A stretch of 64,000 bases of DNA from Morinoia aosen (lineage: Eukaryota; Arthropoda; Malacostraca; Amphipoda; Talitridae): contig CM059568.1 of NCBI GenBank assembly GCA_030386875.1, positions 27,646,120-27,710,119 of the forward strand. Direction: 5' to 3'. Positions 12,957 to 24,500 of the stretch are shown piece after piece. Position numbers and translations under genes: made by a program. Every line of letters starts with the position of its first letter. Position 1 is the stretch's first letter. The notes beneath the pieces are model-generated. The model saw only the letters and a list, made by a program, of their open reading frames with translations, had not been told where the DNA came from and ran no database searches.

Positions 12957-14116
12957 CTTTGTTCAAAATAGAAGATAAAGTAAATAGATTTATTGACAAT
13001 ATTTACTCGAAGGGCATTATTTCAGAAGATTTGAGAGAAATGCTGAAAACATCTGGTAGTAAATTGGGAATCATGTACGGTTTGCCTAAAATCCACAAGA
13101 GGGACTTCTCTCTAATACCGATTTTATCAACCATTGGCACATCTAACTACAAATTATCGAAATTTTTAGTATCTCTTTTGACTCCGATTTCAAATAACTG
13201 CTATACTATTAAAGACTTTTTTTCATTTGTACGTGAAATTTGCTCAATGCCAAATAATAACTATGTCATGGCAAGTTTTGACGTTGTATCCCTTTTTACA
13301 AATATTCCTGTGAATGAGACAATTGAAATAGTGTTGTCGAAACTATTTACCAACAAGGACAGATTCAGTGGTTTTGACAGGCAGAGTTTCAAGAAACTGT
13401 TGGAATTATGCACGAAAGATAATCTATTTTTGTTTGACGGCAACTTATATTCGCAAAGGGATGGTGCCCCAATGGGGGGTTGCGTTTCACCCACTTTGGC
13501 TAATATATTTCTGTCTCATCATGAACAGCTTTGGTTGAACGAGTGTCCAAGTTTGTTTAAGCCTGTGTTCTATCGGAGATATGTTGACGATACTTTTGTT
13601 TTATTTAGGGATGCTAGTCACATTGCTTTATTCTTAGACTACCTGAATTGTAAACATCCCTCAATAAAATTCACGCAAGAGAACGAAAACCTTAATAAAC
13701 TCAATTTCTTAGACGTCTGCATAGAAAAAACTGCTAACTCGTTCAAAACTACCGTATTTCATAAATTAACGAACACTGGCTTAGGAATGAAATATTATAG
13801 TGCAATTAATTTCAGCTTCAAGTGCAATCTTATTTCTTGCCTAGTAGATAGAGCCTTTAAAATTTGTTCGACGTATGACTCTTTTTTAACACAGCTAGAA
13901 TTTTTACGTTCATATTTTTGCAAAAATTCATTTCCCCTGTTTTTAATTGAAAAATTTTTTCGTAGGACAATTGACTCTCACCGTGTGCGAAAGATGGCTA
14001 ATTTTGATGTGCCGAAAAAAAATTTGTACGTGTCTTTACCATACATGTCTATGTTTACCAATCGCTATGTAAAAAACGAAATAAAACACTTATCACTAAA
14101 TATTACCCACAAATAA
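12957..14116 (+). pseudogene. Penelope-like reverse transcriptase, right arm
   Basis: A 385-codon uninterrupted frame encodes the reverse transcriptase core that copies element RNA at the nicked target. Counting from the first Phe-containing residue pair (MFKIEDK), visible motifs are GLPKIHK at 41-47, ASFDVVSLF with the first catalytic Asp at 105-113, GAPMGGCVSP at 169-178, and YVDD with the other catalytic Asp pair at 208-211. The sequence is continuous upstream in frame except for TAG at 12954-12956, so the apparent TTG-type start is not a real start. The frame ends at TAA 14114-14116, while the expected continuation YYPQINPRIIF lies in another frame, showing a frameshift near the A-rich run at about 14075-14090. 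Confidence 0.9.
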
Positions 14117-14516
14117 ATCCTAGAATAATTTTTCGCAATAGGTTCAGTGATGGTAGTTTTTTCCGATTTACTGATAGGATGCCTGAGTTCCTGCAAAGCT
14201 GCGTCGTCTATAAATATAAGTGTGGCCAGTGTAATGCTACATATTGTGGAGAGACGACTCGCCACTTGGTGACGCGCATAGCAGAGCATAGGGGGGTGTC
14301 AGTATACGTACTGGGCGAGCTACCACAAACACTTTGCACAGCAGTATAAGGGACCACTCGCATGCAGCTGACCACCCAATCACTGAAAATTGTTTCGGAA
14401 TTATAGGCCATAGCAATAAACTAGATATTCGTTTGTTAGAAAGTACACTTATTCACCATACTAGGCCTACGTTAAATGAAGCAGATTCGTCTGCACCTGT
14501 GTATATTTTAAATTAG
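14117..14516 (+). pseudogene. GIY-YIG-type endonuclease and C-terminus of Penelope-like element, right arm
   Basis: The frame after the reverse transcriptase reads NPRIIFRNRFSDGSFFRF, then VVYKYKCGQCNATYCGETTR (about 14205-14264) and the AEH segment. After a run of six G residues near 14289-14296 the coding sequence continues in a different frame as HSSIRDHSHAADHPITENCF. It ends at a TAG near 14516 after APVYILN. The domain order (reverse transcriptase then GIY-YIG) is diagnostic of EN-positive Penelope-like elements. The G-run frameshift is shared with the left arm. Confidence 0.8.
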
Positions 14517-14601
14517 GACTCCCATCTAATCTTGTATCACTTTTTCTATGTTTATATACTCTGCTGCTATAATTTGTGAATATTTATTTTTGTTCCAGAT
14601 A

Positions 14602-14632
14602 CTGAAGATGAGTGTTGTTTTTTTACTCGAAA
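14602..14632 (+). ncRNA. Hammerhead-ribozyme-like motif, right arm
   Basis: CTGAAGA (14602-14608), then T, stem GAGT...ACTC with a T-rich loop, then GAAA (14629-14632). Bases AAGTT and AACTT downstream can form a short stem III. This is the same motif as in the left arm; the stem is conserved while the loop differs (12 against 9 bases). It lies about 60 bp before the element's 3' end. Cleavage competence is not shown. Confidence 0.45.
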
Positions 14633-14690
14633 GTTCTATAAAGAAAACTTCATGAATGATGTTTTTACCCTCCTTGATTATCATGTTTTT

Positions 14691-14703
14691 ATGAACTACA
14701 AAA
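14691..14703. repeat. Right 13-bp target-site duplication of the composite Penelope-like element
   Basis: This is identical to 10928-10940 and directly follows the plus-strand arm's 3' end. Confidence 0.75.
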
Positions 14704-14942
14704 CTTTTACAATATCTGAAATTGAAGCAAAAATTAGTCTTGTAAATACAATGCATCGTTAGAAGGATATCACTTTATAGTCCCCAGCACTACTTTCTTT
14801 GGAGTCCAGCCGTTTTTGACGAAATTTGCCGTACATATACTTTTTCGCTGCCGAAGGTCTTAAGGTACTCTCGAAATCCTTCATTACCGAGTGTGTCAAC
14901 TACCTATATAAGTTTGGAAAACAGGAGAGCAGCAATGACCAG

Positions 14943-15993
14943 CAGGGTCGGACAAATACATGAAAACACCTGAAAAAGGTAATACCATGCTTAATACGAG
15001 ATAGGAAAACAGATGAATTTAAAACCTCTCGTAGTGTTTTCAGGATGGGTAAATGCAGGTCTTGTATGGTTTCCAAGGCAATCTTATACCAATCTCTCTA
15101 CAAACTAGTGGCCAGTTCAGGTAATGATGATGGAGGTGTATAACGATCACGCAGGTTTCTCTCCAAAATAGATCATGACGGCTAATAATATCGAAATCTA
15201 GTGACTGTGGCCGCCAAAAAGATGCAGGAAATAAATCTCATGTTCACAAAATCAGTTCTGGAAGAACCGAGATAAGTGAGCAGAGGAGTTATCGTCCTGA
15301 AACGCAGCATCACTATTTTGGAAAAAAATATTGCATTATGATATCAAAATAATCGGCTACAATGGTCACATAATTTTTATCAGTAATGCGACTTTTCAGA
15401 GTAATTATGGGGTGCATGGAATACCAAGATAGAACTGCACAATTCATGACTTAACCCTCGTCATGGCTTGTTATACTCTTGGTAAAAAATTGTATGCATC
15501 GTAGACATGAGACGAAGTTTGTCAGACGTAAACTCGGTCAGAAGTTGGGAACACAGCGTGAAACAAGACTCATCCTTCCAAATAACTCTCTTTCATTGCT
15601 CCATAGTCCAGGTTTTATAGCTCCGGCTCCACGTTTCCTCCTTACATTCACGGGCTTCACCAATGAGTGATTTTGAAATTGTAGGTGGCTCTGAAAATCT
15701 CTGCTTATGGACCTAAAATCTTATTGTTTCGGCGTCTACAAGCATTGAAAGCCTAATACTGTATTTTGGTCAGCAGTGACTATTGCTTTTTCGCCACAAT
15801 CCTCTCCAATAATCATCTATTATGATCATCCAACACACACTTTAGACCGCGTTTCGACTTAGCAAATGATTTTTCCCCTTTCCAATGCGATATAATTTTG
15901 GATTCGATGCCCTTTGACATTAAACAGTTCGGCTACCTTGGTTACATAGGTATCCACCATACGAGCAGCAACAATTTCGCCGTCCAAATTCAT
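14943..15993 (-). pseudogene. Decayed Tc1/mariner-type (Tc1-like) transposase
   Basis: Read leftward from the Met codon at 15991-15993, the minus strand shows MNLDGEIVAARMVDTYVTKV and AELFNVKG, matching the N-terminal helix-turn-helix of Tc1-like transposases. Further on are VIWKDESCFTL (around the second catalytic Asp/Glu region), SWYSMHPIITL, AAFQDDNSSAHLSRFFQN (the catalytic FQxDN motif), EHEIYFL, and RDRYTPPSSLPELATSL near 15130. The order and spacing fit a full Tc1-like enzyme of about 340 residues. Many stops and frameshifts interrupt it. The left end, CAGGGTCGGACAAATACATG at 14943, looks like the terminal inverted repeat. I could not find a clear right terminal repeat or flanking TA duplication. 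Confidence 0.8.
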
Positions 15994-16829
15994 TTATTTA
16001 CTGAACTGAATAGGTGAGAGCATTGCAAGTATCAAGATGGAATTCCCGAATTTAGTGTATTGGTCCAGTTTTGAATTTTTGCCCAAGTTCATTTTTAGTT
16101 CACTCACAACTACAGATACGCTGCTATACCAACGATTGAGACTTGAACGTATTGTCTACAGTGAACCTGCGGCGTTAGTGCACATGGTTAAATCCAACAA
16201 CGTTAAGTACAGTACAGGTTTGGCTAGATTTAACATTATTTGTTCTAATAGACCTAGAACATTGAATAGAAAATCGGTATAGTGGTAAGACAGTTTCAGA
16301 ATTTTGAGAGTCGTATTGGAATCATTAGTGTGAGCGTTGTACTGTAAGTTGGAGATAGCCCTAACTGATTTTTGTGACGTAAATACTGTAAGTTTATTTT
16401 ACTCTATGCCATATCAGGCTTCGATTCTATATTAAAAATACAGATTCTTCTCCGTCCTTCCTTGTTCATTTTCTACTCCCCTATTCTTTATGAGGCCCTG
16501 GAAAAAATCATTTTGGATGAACTTGGTTAGCTTATACGTTATAGGTTCCATGAACTAAGTTGAACACTTCAAGTCATATATTAAAGGCTTTAGGTTGTGT
16601 ATTACAGAAATTTTTACGCTTCAGAAAAGCCTGTTAATTCTAACTCCTCCTTAAATAGTATGATACAACGCCCTAGCTAACGATTCCTAGATGCACCTAC
16701 TTAGTCTTATTCACATAGACACAAATTTTATCTGATACAAGAACAATACACTTTCCAACTCCTGATTTGGTTGCGATAATTAAGTTGTTTTCGGGAAGCA
16801 ACTAGATGACAACGTCCTCTCATCCAACG
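15994..16829. other. Flank of the Tc1-like relic, otherwise unassigned
   Basis: The 5' non-coding part of the Tc1-like element probably extends some way into this stretch on the minus strand. No matching right terminal repeat is visible. An 81-codon plus-strand frame at 16037-16282 has no recognisable domain. Confidence 0.35.
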
Positions 16830-17345
16830 ATGTCATTAGTGGGGAAAAATATGTTCATCTTGCTTATCGTTCATAAAAATGAGAAAACGAAGAGGTCGTT
16901 AAACAAGTCCTTGAGGGTATTCACGGGTCATATTTTATAAATTAGAAACTAAATTACCAATTATTGTATATTGCTTAGAGTTTAAGAGGTTGCATTTGAA
17001 GCATTCGTGGGGAAGACCTCTTGTGCTACGGTGGTTTAACTTTGATAAAAGCACGTTGTGATCTACGCAATCAAATACTTCTTTAAAGTCGAAGAAAATG
17101 AATAGTTCTGGGTTTCCCACATCGACATCGACATACTGCAGATGAGATTCTGATTTCTGCAATCGAAAACTGAAATGTGAACATTGATTTGAAACTTGCT
17201 TCAGGTTAGAGTGTACTTTATTATAAATTATTTTTTTGAAATCTTACTAAAGATGGATGGGTAGAAAGTGTCGTTTCTGTAATTATTGACGCATGTTTTG
17301 TCCTCGGCCTTCAAGATAGGAATTACTCATGCAATATTTAATTAA
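16830..17345 (-). pseudogene. Decayed non-LTR retrotransposon reverse transcriptase
   Basis: The minus strand reads VIPILKAEDKTCVNNYRN (the IPKFKxGDxxxxxNYRPIS block), SIFSKISKK, then after a one-base loss in an A run FRLQKSESHLQY. Next come LFIFFDFKEVFDCVDHNVLL (motif A, with the catalytic Asp in FFDFKEVFD), GLPHECFKC, and finally YPQGLV-stop-RPLRFLIFMND (the GVPQGSVLGPLLFLIYIND block). Two TAA codons interrupt the last part and the YADD box is not found. It resembles Jockey/CR1-type LINEs and is unrelated in detail to the LINE at 30.5-35.7 kb. Confidence 0.8.
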
Positions 17346-17379
17346 CTAGATATAGGGAAGAAAAAAAAGAAAGATTTGC

Positions 17380-17530
17380 CATTATGAGTGAGAAATGATG
17401 AAATTAGAATAAATATTCCCAAGCACTCGTAAACAAAATGCTTTTCCGGTTGAGTGGTTTATTAGGGCTTTATGAAGTTGATAGAATCAAAAGCGTTTAC
17501 CAGAGCAAGACAGACAGAAAGAGCGGTTTG
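17380..17530 (-). pseudogene. Possible second LINE reverse transcriptase fragment
   Basis: On the minus strand, IQTALSVCLALVNAFDSINF resembles reverse transcriptase motif A (the AFD-x-IN core). FVYECLGIF and SSFLTHNGKSF follow at a plausible distance after two stops. Since it precedes the N-terminal motif of the neighbouring relic, it would be a separate insertion. The match is short and could be chance. Confidence 0.35.
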
Positions 17531-19769
17531 AATTTAGCTACATCAAACTTAGCGCAACTGTAAATTTTGCAACATCTGGTCACCAAATTAATTATTGAAG
17601 CCGTTACAGGAATCATGAAACCGACTGAAATGTCTAAAACAAATCTCTTTCTGACATTTTTTTCATCAGTGGAAACTCTGATGCTTCACTCTATTTTGTC
17701 CGTAGTCCTTTTCATCATAACGCTATTCCAAACATTGATGTAGTTTTCTGAGAATGGCATTTGGAAAAACTATACGTGAAAAGGTAATTTCATTTAAAAT
17801 TCACGAAGGCTTGCCCAGCAAGGAAGGCTTACTTCCACGCAAACTTTGTTCAGATTTCTATTGAAATCGGAGGAGTTCTGCGATGCTGCAGGTTGATCTG
17901 GTACGAACATATTGCTAGATCTTCTCTTCAACCTCTACTGTACTTCTCATCCGAGTTAGCTATTGCCCCTAATACTTTTCCTTACATTCTATATTGGTTC
18001 AGCTTTGCTCATGATAAGCGTTACAGTCACCTGAAAAAAATCCCTTTCGAATGATTTCATGTATGCAATAACTTCAACAGCATTCGATATTGAAATTGTC
18101 AATATTGAGGGTAATCTGTCATAAATAGACGTAAATTATTAATTCCCGATACAGAAAAATATATGCACCAAAAGATATTACAATACTCGAAACATAAGAA
18201 TAAGAAACATAAACAACTCGTAACGTAAGAATTTGCTGCAAGGTTGAAGATGATTCATTTTTAGTATAGAACGTGGTGCTATTTCAATATTTTTCGGTAC
18301 TTTTTGACTTTATGGTATTGGGAGACGTTACGACATTTTATTGGGAGACGTTACGTCAAATTTCGTGATTTTTTGCCATTTCCTCGTCACTACCTCCTAG
18401 AGTTGTGCATCGGAAGTGGAATGCAATCGTTTGGATTGAAACGCTTTACAGTCAAACCTGGACGCAGTTCACCGCGCTGGTGTACGGAGCGGGTTACATA
18501 ACTGCACCGTTCCGTCTCCTCGAGAACCGTCTCTTGACCTACCCATTTTTCTTAAACTTTCTAGTCGGAATTTACTTGAAGTTCGTCTCCTCAGTTTCAA
18601 GAACGGGTTCCTCCAGGCTTCCAGGCAGTGGTTCGCACTCTCATCACGTGCCGCCATCTCGCAGATCGACACTAGCTTTTTTCCTCTTCTCTTCATTTCT
18701 TCCTGGTTTTTATTTTGAACTCTATGAACACCATCAAATTTGACCCTTCAAACAGAGAGTTCAAATACTCCTGTTTTTAACGGTTTGAAATGTTTAGTGC
18801 GAAACAAAATGCTCAACCTTTCTCACTTTACACTAGAACTCTTGATCGGTACAATTGTTATTTCAGGTTTAATGCCCGTAACCTGTGACAGCACAATAGC
18901 GTTGTTTCAATCCAGATCACAAGATACCAAGTTTCTCGGTGGGTATTGTCTTTCAGTCTCTCATTACGTGCCGTCGATGCACGATCTATGTGGACTGCAG
19001 GCAATTTCCAATCCCAAGTAACTTCCAACACACACACTGTCTGATGGGACTCTCGGTGTCCCCCCACAGAAAACTTGGACTATCATTTCAAAGTTATGCC
19101 TGCTTTTTTGCTGAAAATATCAGCTGAGATTTTATCATAGAGGTGATATAAATATCGCCGAGAAATGGCCTGAACCAGAGAGAAAATTCTCGTTCTAGCA
19201 AAGTCGTAAAGTTTCTCTACATCATCATGCAGCTACCCATTCTTGTGAGGTTTATACCCGTGCGTAAAACTGCGTTTGGAATTAGGATCGAAGACCGGCA
19301 GCAGCCCTTGATCAAAATACGATTTGTTTAGCGTACTTTTATAGCAACATGAGTTGAAATATGTCCCCAATATTACTTTATTTATTTAGTTTAGGAAAAT
19401 CGTGTTAAGTTAGTAACTATAATGTGCTTAGCACAAGATCGACTTTATTTCACATCTCTTGCCTGTTGGGTACTACTGCATTAAGTTTTACGGTAGCTAT
19501 AGCAGTCCAAGCATCAAATTATTTTGATCTCCTAACAGCGTCACGACAAAAATCACGCTGGACGTTTGTGCTAATAACGGACAGGAAGCTCTATCATATA
19601 AACATACAAGAGACACAATCCAGCCGCTTGTGATCAATTTGTTCGTTAGATAAGCATTATAAATGGGAAAAAATCTCTTCCCATTTAGTGCCTGAGAAAT
19701 TTCTGCTAAATGAGAATAAATTCGACAGGCGTGGAGGTGAGTCCCACCTCTGAGTTTTGGTACTTCCCC
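17531..19769. other. Unassigned sequence with a short direct repeat
   Basis: No gene could be recognised. The string TATTGGGAGACGTTACG occurs twice 26 bp apart (about 18315 and 18340). A GC-richer patch at 18470-18700 gives overlapping open frames on both strands, up to 112 codons, with no recognisable domain. Confidence 0.35.
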
Positions 19770-20079
19770 CATATCAGTCAGGCAGTCACTTTCTCATATC
19801 AGTAAGGCAGTCACTTTCTCATATCAGTAAGGCAGTCAATTCCTCATATCAGTAAGGCAGTCACTTCCGCATATCAGTAAGGCAGTCACTTTCTCATATC
19901 AGTAAGGCAGTCACTTCCTCATATCAGTATGGCAGTCACTTTCTCATATCAGTAAGGCAGTCAATTCCTCATATCAGTAAGGCAGTCACTTCCCCCATAT
20001 CAGTAAGGCAGTCACTTCCTCATATCAGTAAGGCAGTCACTTCCTCATATCAGTAAGGCAGTCACTTCCCCCATATCAC
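19770..20079. repeat. 25-bp tandem array, about 12 units
   Basis: Twelve head-to-tail units follow CATATCAGTAAGGCAGTCAC plus a variable TTYCT tail. Most differ by one or two bases (CACTTTCT, AATTCCT, CACTTCCT, CACTTCCCC). Two units carry an extra C and are 26 bp. The array ends in a diverged half unit (CATATCACAAGG). Low divergence suggests it is young. Confidence 0.95.
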
Positions 20080-20639
20080 AAGGTGGTCAGAAACTTCGCT
20101 CACTGAGAGGAGCTAAGCGCTTCCCCGCGTCTGGACCGAGTCCGACCGACCGTACCTCAGGTCTGCTACACTGAGGGGATAATTACATCGCACCCTCGCT
20201 CAAGTGCATCTGAGACAAAGACTCAGATGCACACTTTTGCTGACTCACCAGAACTGTGTCAGCAGTGTTACAGCTGCACTCATTCTCTACTTTTAGAAGT
20301 GTCCGACGAACGTGTTTGCATTTGTACGACACATTTAGTTTTCACTTCGCATAAGAAGTACAAATTGAATCCTAACACATTTACGTATTTCGTTATAATT
20401 AAGAAAGCGATATCTCTTTCCAGTGGATAAAGATCTTAGATTGAAGATAATTCACGAATTTTGGTAATTTGTTATTCACATGTATAAACATTGAGGCTAA
20501 AAATAGGTGATGCAATGCACTCGTAGTTCTTGTAGTACATAACTTGAACCATCAAGAAACTTCGCTACGCTGGAATAAAGAGCTTCACTAAATCTACGTC
20601 AAATCTCAGCACCATATTAGGGGAACTTCAAGATTTCAG
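20080..20639. other. Unassigned sequence
   Basis: A short GC-rich segment follows the tandem array. There is a 67-codon open frame at 20227-20430 without a recognisable domain. Confidence 0.35.
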
Positions 20640-21545
20640 TTTTTTTCATCGGATTCGTCTGAAATTTGGCCAGTATACGTATTTGTTAAAAGTAAACTTT
20701 TTTTACTCATGTAACTTTTTCGATTTAGGCCATATTTTTTTGAAAAATACGAAAAATTAATTTTTTGGTACATATATAAGGATATTTTAAAAGAATATAA
20801 GTCATTGAGTTTTTATGCTAGAATAAAACCAAAGACAGTTTTAGAATCATTGGAGCATTTCTAACAAAAGTACGGTAGCAAATTATCCATTTGTAACTTT
20901 TCGTTTTTTTTATATGCGATATTTGATCATTAACTAGCATATACACTAATTTTGGGTTTTGAGCTTGATAAAAAAGTATTTGTGTACGATTTGGAAGTTT
21001 GCCACCGTACTTTTGTTAAAAATGTTCCAAGGATTCTAAAACTGTCTCTGGTTTTGTTCTAACATAAAAATCACTGACTTCCATTCTTTCGAATGTTGAA
21101 AATAAGGGTTGTTAGTGAATAAGGAATAAATAAATTTTTATCTGAACTGTAATATAATGGACAATTTATGTAATTGAATGCTGTTTTTATTTTGATTTCG
21201 ATAATCTCCATTTATAAGTTCATTTTCACCCTGTGAACTGTAATTTACAAGAAAAAAACCTTTTTATAAAAATTATGAACTTTCATATATGTAGTCTGAT
21301 TCTTATGAAATTTGACTGTAATCTGTAATTTTTGAAAAGAAACACAATTTCTTCTATTCATTTTTTCGATTCAGGCCTTAGTATTTTAGAAAAATTGGAC
21401 ATATATATTGGTTTTTTAGTTCATTTTTATTGATATTTCAAAAGAATAGAAGTCAATGAGTTTTTATGCTAGAAAAAACCATAGACAGTTTTAGAATCCT
21501 AGGAACATTTTTAACAAAAGTACGGTAGTAAATTTTCAATTTCCG
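20640..21545. repeat. Three-copy interspersed repeat (two direct, one inverted)
   Basis: A segment with GAGTTTTTATGCTAGAA, GACAGTTTTAGAATC and AACAAAAGTACGGTAG occurs at 20781-20890 and again in the same orientation at 21432-21545. It occurs inverted at 20998-21105. The direct copies extend upstream (TTTTTCGATTYAGGCC) to about 20640 and 21285. The inverted neighbour gives a potential foldback between 20781 and 21105. No coding capacity is visible, so a non-autonomous element is likely. Confidence 0.75.
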
Positions 21546-24500
21546 CTATTTTTAGATTTTTGGTCCCTTACACCCCCTGGAAGGGTGAGTTCTAGTGTCC
21601 GTAGCTCCATGAAATTTTAGGACCGAATAGTCCACTACCTAAGGGTCCTTTTTCAACAAAAACATAAAAAATGCTCATCGGACCGACAAATGAATGAAGT
21701 GCCTTCCTTAAGGTAGAAGGTCCATTCCACTGCATTAAAATAAACTGTCTTCAATGGTTTCATTAGTCATCCCTACTAGCGAGTAGTTCATAAATGAATC
21801 AATCGGTGCTCTACGCGATTCGCCGTGAAGTTATTTCATAATGGTTAAAAAGTTCCAGTAATAAGGTATTATTCCTCAACAGATCGGTCAAGCAGAGCTG
21901 ATCGAGCACACGTGCATTTCATCAAGGACTTGCTTTTCAAAGTTTACGCAGGATGCATGCAATGCACTCGACAACCAATGCTCACAACTCAACAATTTAT
22001 ACCCGCTCATAAACCTCTAAGCTCCATAGGTTTCTATTTTTATAGCAAATTTCTCATTCATTATGCACCCTTTACATGGATATGAAAACTCGAGTTGAGT
22101 TCATCCGACGACTTCATTATAGCGCACTGGGAAAGTTCATTATTGCTAATGGAAGAAGCAAGTTCTGGTTAACTGAGTTTAGAAAGGTAAATTGCTGAAG
22201 ATTATTGCTGCTGCCTGCAACAAATTGACGTAGAGAGCACGAGGAGCATATGTAACGAAGGCCTTTAAGTGAGGCCTCCATTAAGACACTTCAGAAAGTT
22301 GTCAATTCTGATTCCAGAAGGCCTTATTACGCTGTCAAAAGTTATGATTTCGTTTTGCTGAAAATAATATAAAACTAGATCGGACTCTCGGTCATTTCAA
22401 GGAACGGCCATGGAAGTTGCTTCTCGGGTTTGAGAACGTTCATCCTGTTAGATGTAGAAAAGTTGAAACTTATATTTTCAGATGAGCTTTGACACGCTTA
22501 TCATCAGTTTAAATATGTACTTAAGGAAATCCTCGACATCTGTGGACTAAAGGACGTTAAGATTCAAAATCATTGATGGAAATAGTATTCTTGAGAAAAA
22601 TGCTTTTGGCTGAGTTGCATCTTCGGTTCGGCAGCAGCTCCCAGCACCCACTCGTTCTCAAGAACAGTACAATGTCTTTTTCTGTCGCAAAAACATATCT
22701 TTGGATTGAATAAAGACGAGAATAGATTTCAAAGTGATAAAAAAGCCCAAAAGGCATGGGTTGCACGGAAGAGATACAGGAAGACATGAACGTATAAATC
22801 TGTAAGAAATAATTTATTCCTCCAAGCTGTGACGAGTTGTGCGCCATCTGAGAGCGACTCAGTATCCAAAGTTCAATCATCGCATCTGAAAGACAACGCT
22901 GCAAATTAGTGAAGAAAACGGTTTCAAACTAAATCCATCGTTAGAAAATCTGTAAGTTAAAAGCAGTTCCCTCTACTGCAGAAGATAAAAGAATCCCACG
23001 AGTTGAGTAGTTCCGTGTTACTGATAGGTTCTAACATCTAAATCCGAAGGGTTCAGATATTAGCGCAAAAGAATGGGCCTCATTTCACAGCTGAAATTTA
23101 AGTTCTAACATTTAACTTTGCAAAATGGAAATAGTCTACATTTTACAATACATTGCCATAGTTTATCCAACAACAGTGTTTAAAAACAATACCATAAAAC
23201 GTTCAATTCATTGAAATATTTTTTGTCATCCCCTCGCTCGTTGAGGACACAGCGTTCCTCCATAGTAACGTTGAATGGTCCCCTAGCTGAGCTTCTCTCA
23301 AAGGATTTCACTAATAACGAATTTCGTCGTGGCGACCACCTGCTCGGAATCTGGCGCTCCTCGAGGCGAGCGGCGCTGCCTACAATATTAACAACATACT
23401 ATAATATGTCCCAGTTTCATTTCATGGTGAGGTGGGCCTGAATCCCTTCATTTTCTCCGCGCATCGGATTTTCCAATGTGTAATTAGAATTGGACATGGC
23501 AACAGATACGAGGCAAGTGGCCCATTCTTGAATTGTCCCAAGTTTTCTCTGTGCGGATGACTGGTTTCCTGCGCATGAATTTGTTTTGTTGTCCAATAAT
23601 TGTTAATTCTCAATTGTTTAACAGTAAAATCGTTTGCTCAAACACTACTTTTGACGCAGAAAGTTATGGCTCTAAAATGGAGTAAAATTATTCTTTTTCG
23701 TGTTATTTATTATTGAGTGTGCTATTTTAACCGTTTGAATGAATATTTTGGTAAGTTAACGTAATTTTCTCTCTTATTATTGTTCAGAAAATTGGAAAAG
23801 AACCAGGGTGGCCACGTAACCATTTGTATTGATCCTGAGCCCTTCTACAAGTTGGGTGTTTCGTATGTTAATTTTCAAGTTGATTGTTTTTTCCAGAATA
23901 TAAGATGTTTTTTGAAATTTTATTTAACTTTATAATTTTACGCCGACACTTCTATAGAAGTCAAAAAGCGCTTCGTGTGTCTACACTTCAAGAACCCGGC
24001 GCTCAATGCTTCAGAATGGATCAAACGATCGAGCAAAGCAAGGGCAAATTTACTCATTTCACGTTATGGAGCCGCGCACCAAGCATGACCGGCTTCTCGC
24101 AGGGCTAACTGGGGATGTGGCGGATATTTCGGAGCATCGGTCGCCTCTGCAGTCGGATTATAGGATGCTTTGTACTGAAGGGAAAAACCTCTTTTCAGCT
24201 CAAGTCATGTTTTAAATATTCATTTGCTTTGTCAAAAAATCAGTAACGTATTTAGAACCTCACTTTCATGAGTACTAGTTTAGGCCGCGCACATTTCTGC
24301 GAAATAGCGACTTCAAATTTGCTGAATTGTGTGTTACTTTAACGATTCGATACAGCTGTTTTAATACCCTTTTTCAAATGCATGCTATATTTTTTCATTG
24401 GTCCGGGAATATATTCATGAAATTATTTTCACGTCAGTTCTATATCGCTAACATTACCTGTAATGTAATGCTACTGAAAGAAAAATTATATGCTGTTACC

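Larger units (their letters stand above)
10941..14690 (+). mobile_element. Composite head-to-head Penelope-like retroelement
   Basis: Two copies of one Penelope-like element are joined 5' to 5'. The minus-strand arm (10941-12240) is 5'-truncated: it starts inside the reverse transcriptase and runs leftward through the endonuclease to its 3' end. The plus-strand arm (12241-14690) contains most of the element, including the whole reverse transcriptase and a C-terminal GIY-YIG-type endonuclease. The shared 1.26 kb (13428-14690 against 12240-10941) is nearly identical; in a 236-residue stretch of the encoded protein only two substitutions are visible (S/P and A/T). The pair is bounded by a perfect 13-bp direct repeat, so the dimer apparently integrated as one unit. 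Inverted and tandem partial duplications are known for Drosophila Penelope. Both copies look inactive because of frameshifts. Confidence 0.9.

Noticed and set aside
19770-20079. CRISPR-like array
   Set aside because: The 25-bp units are directly contiguous with no unique spacers, and the DNA is eukaryotic. It is a plain tandem repeat.
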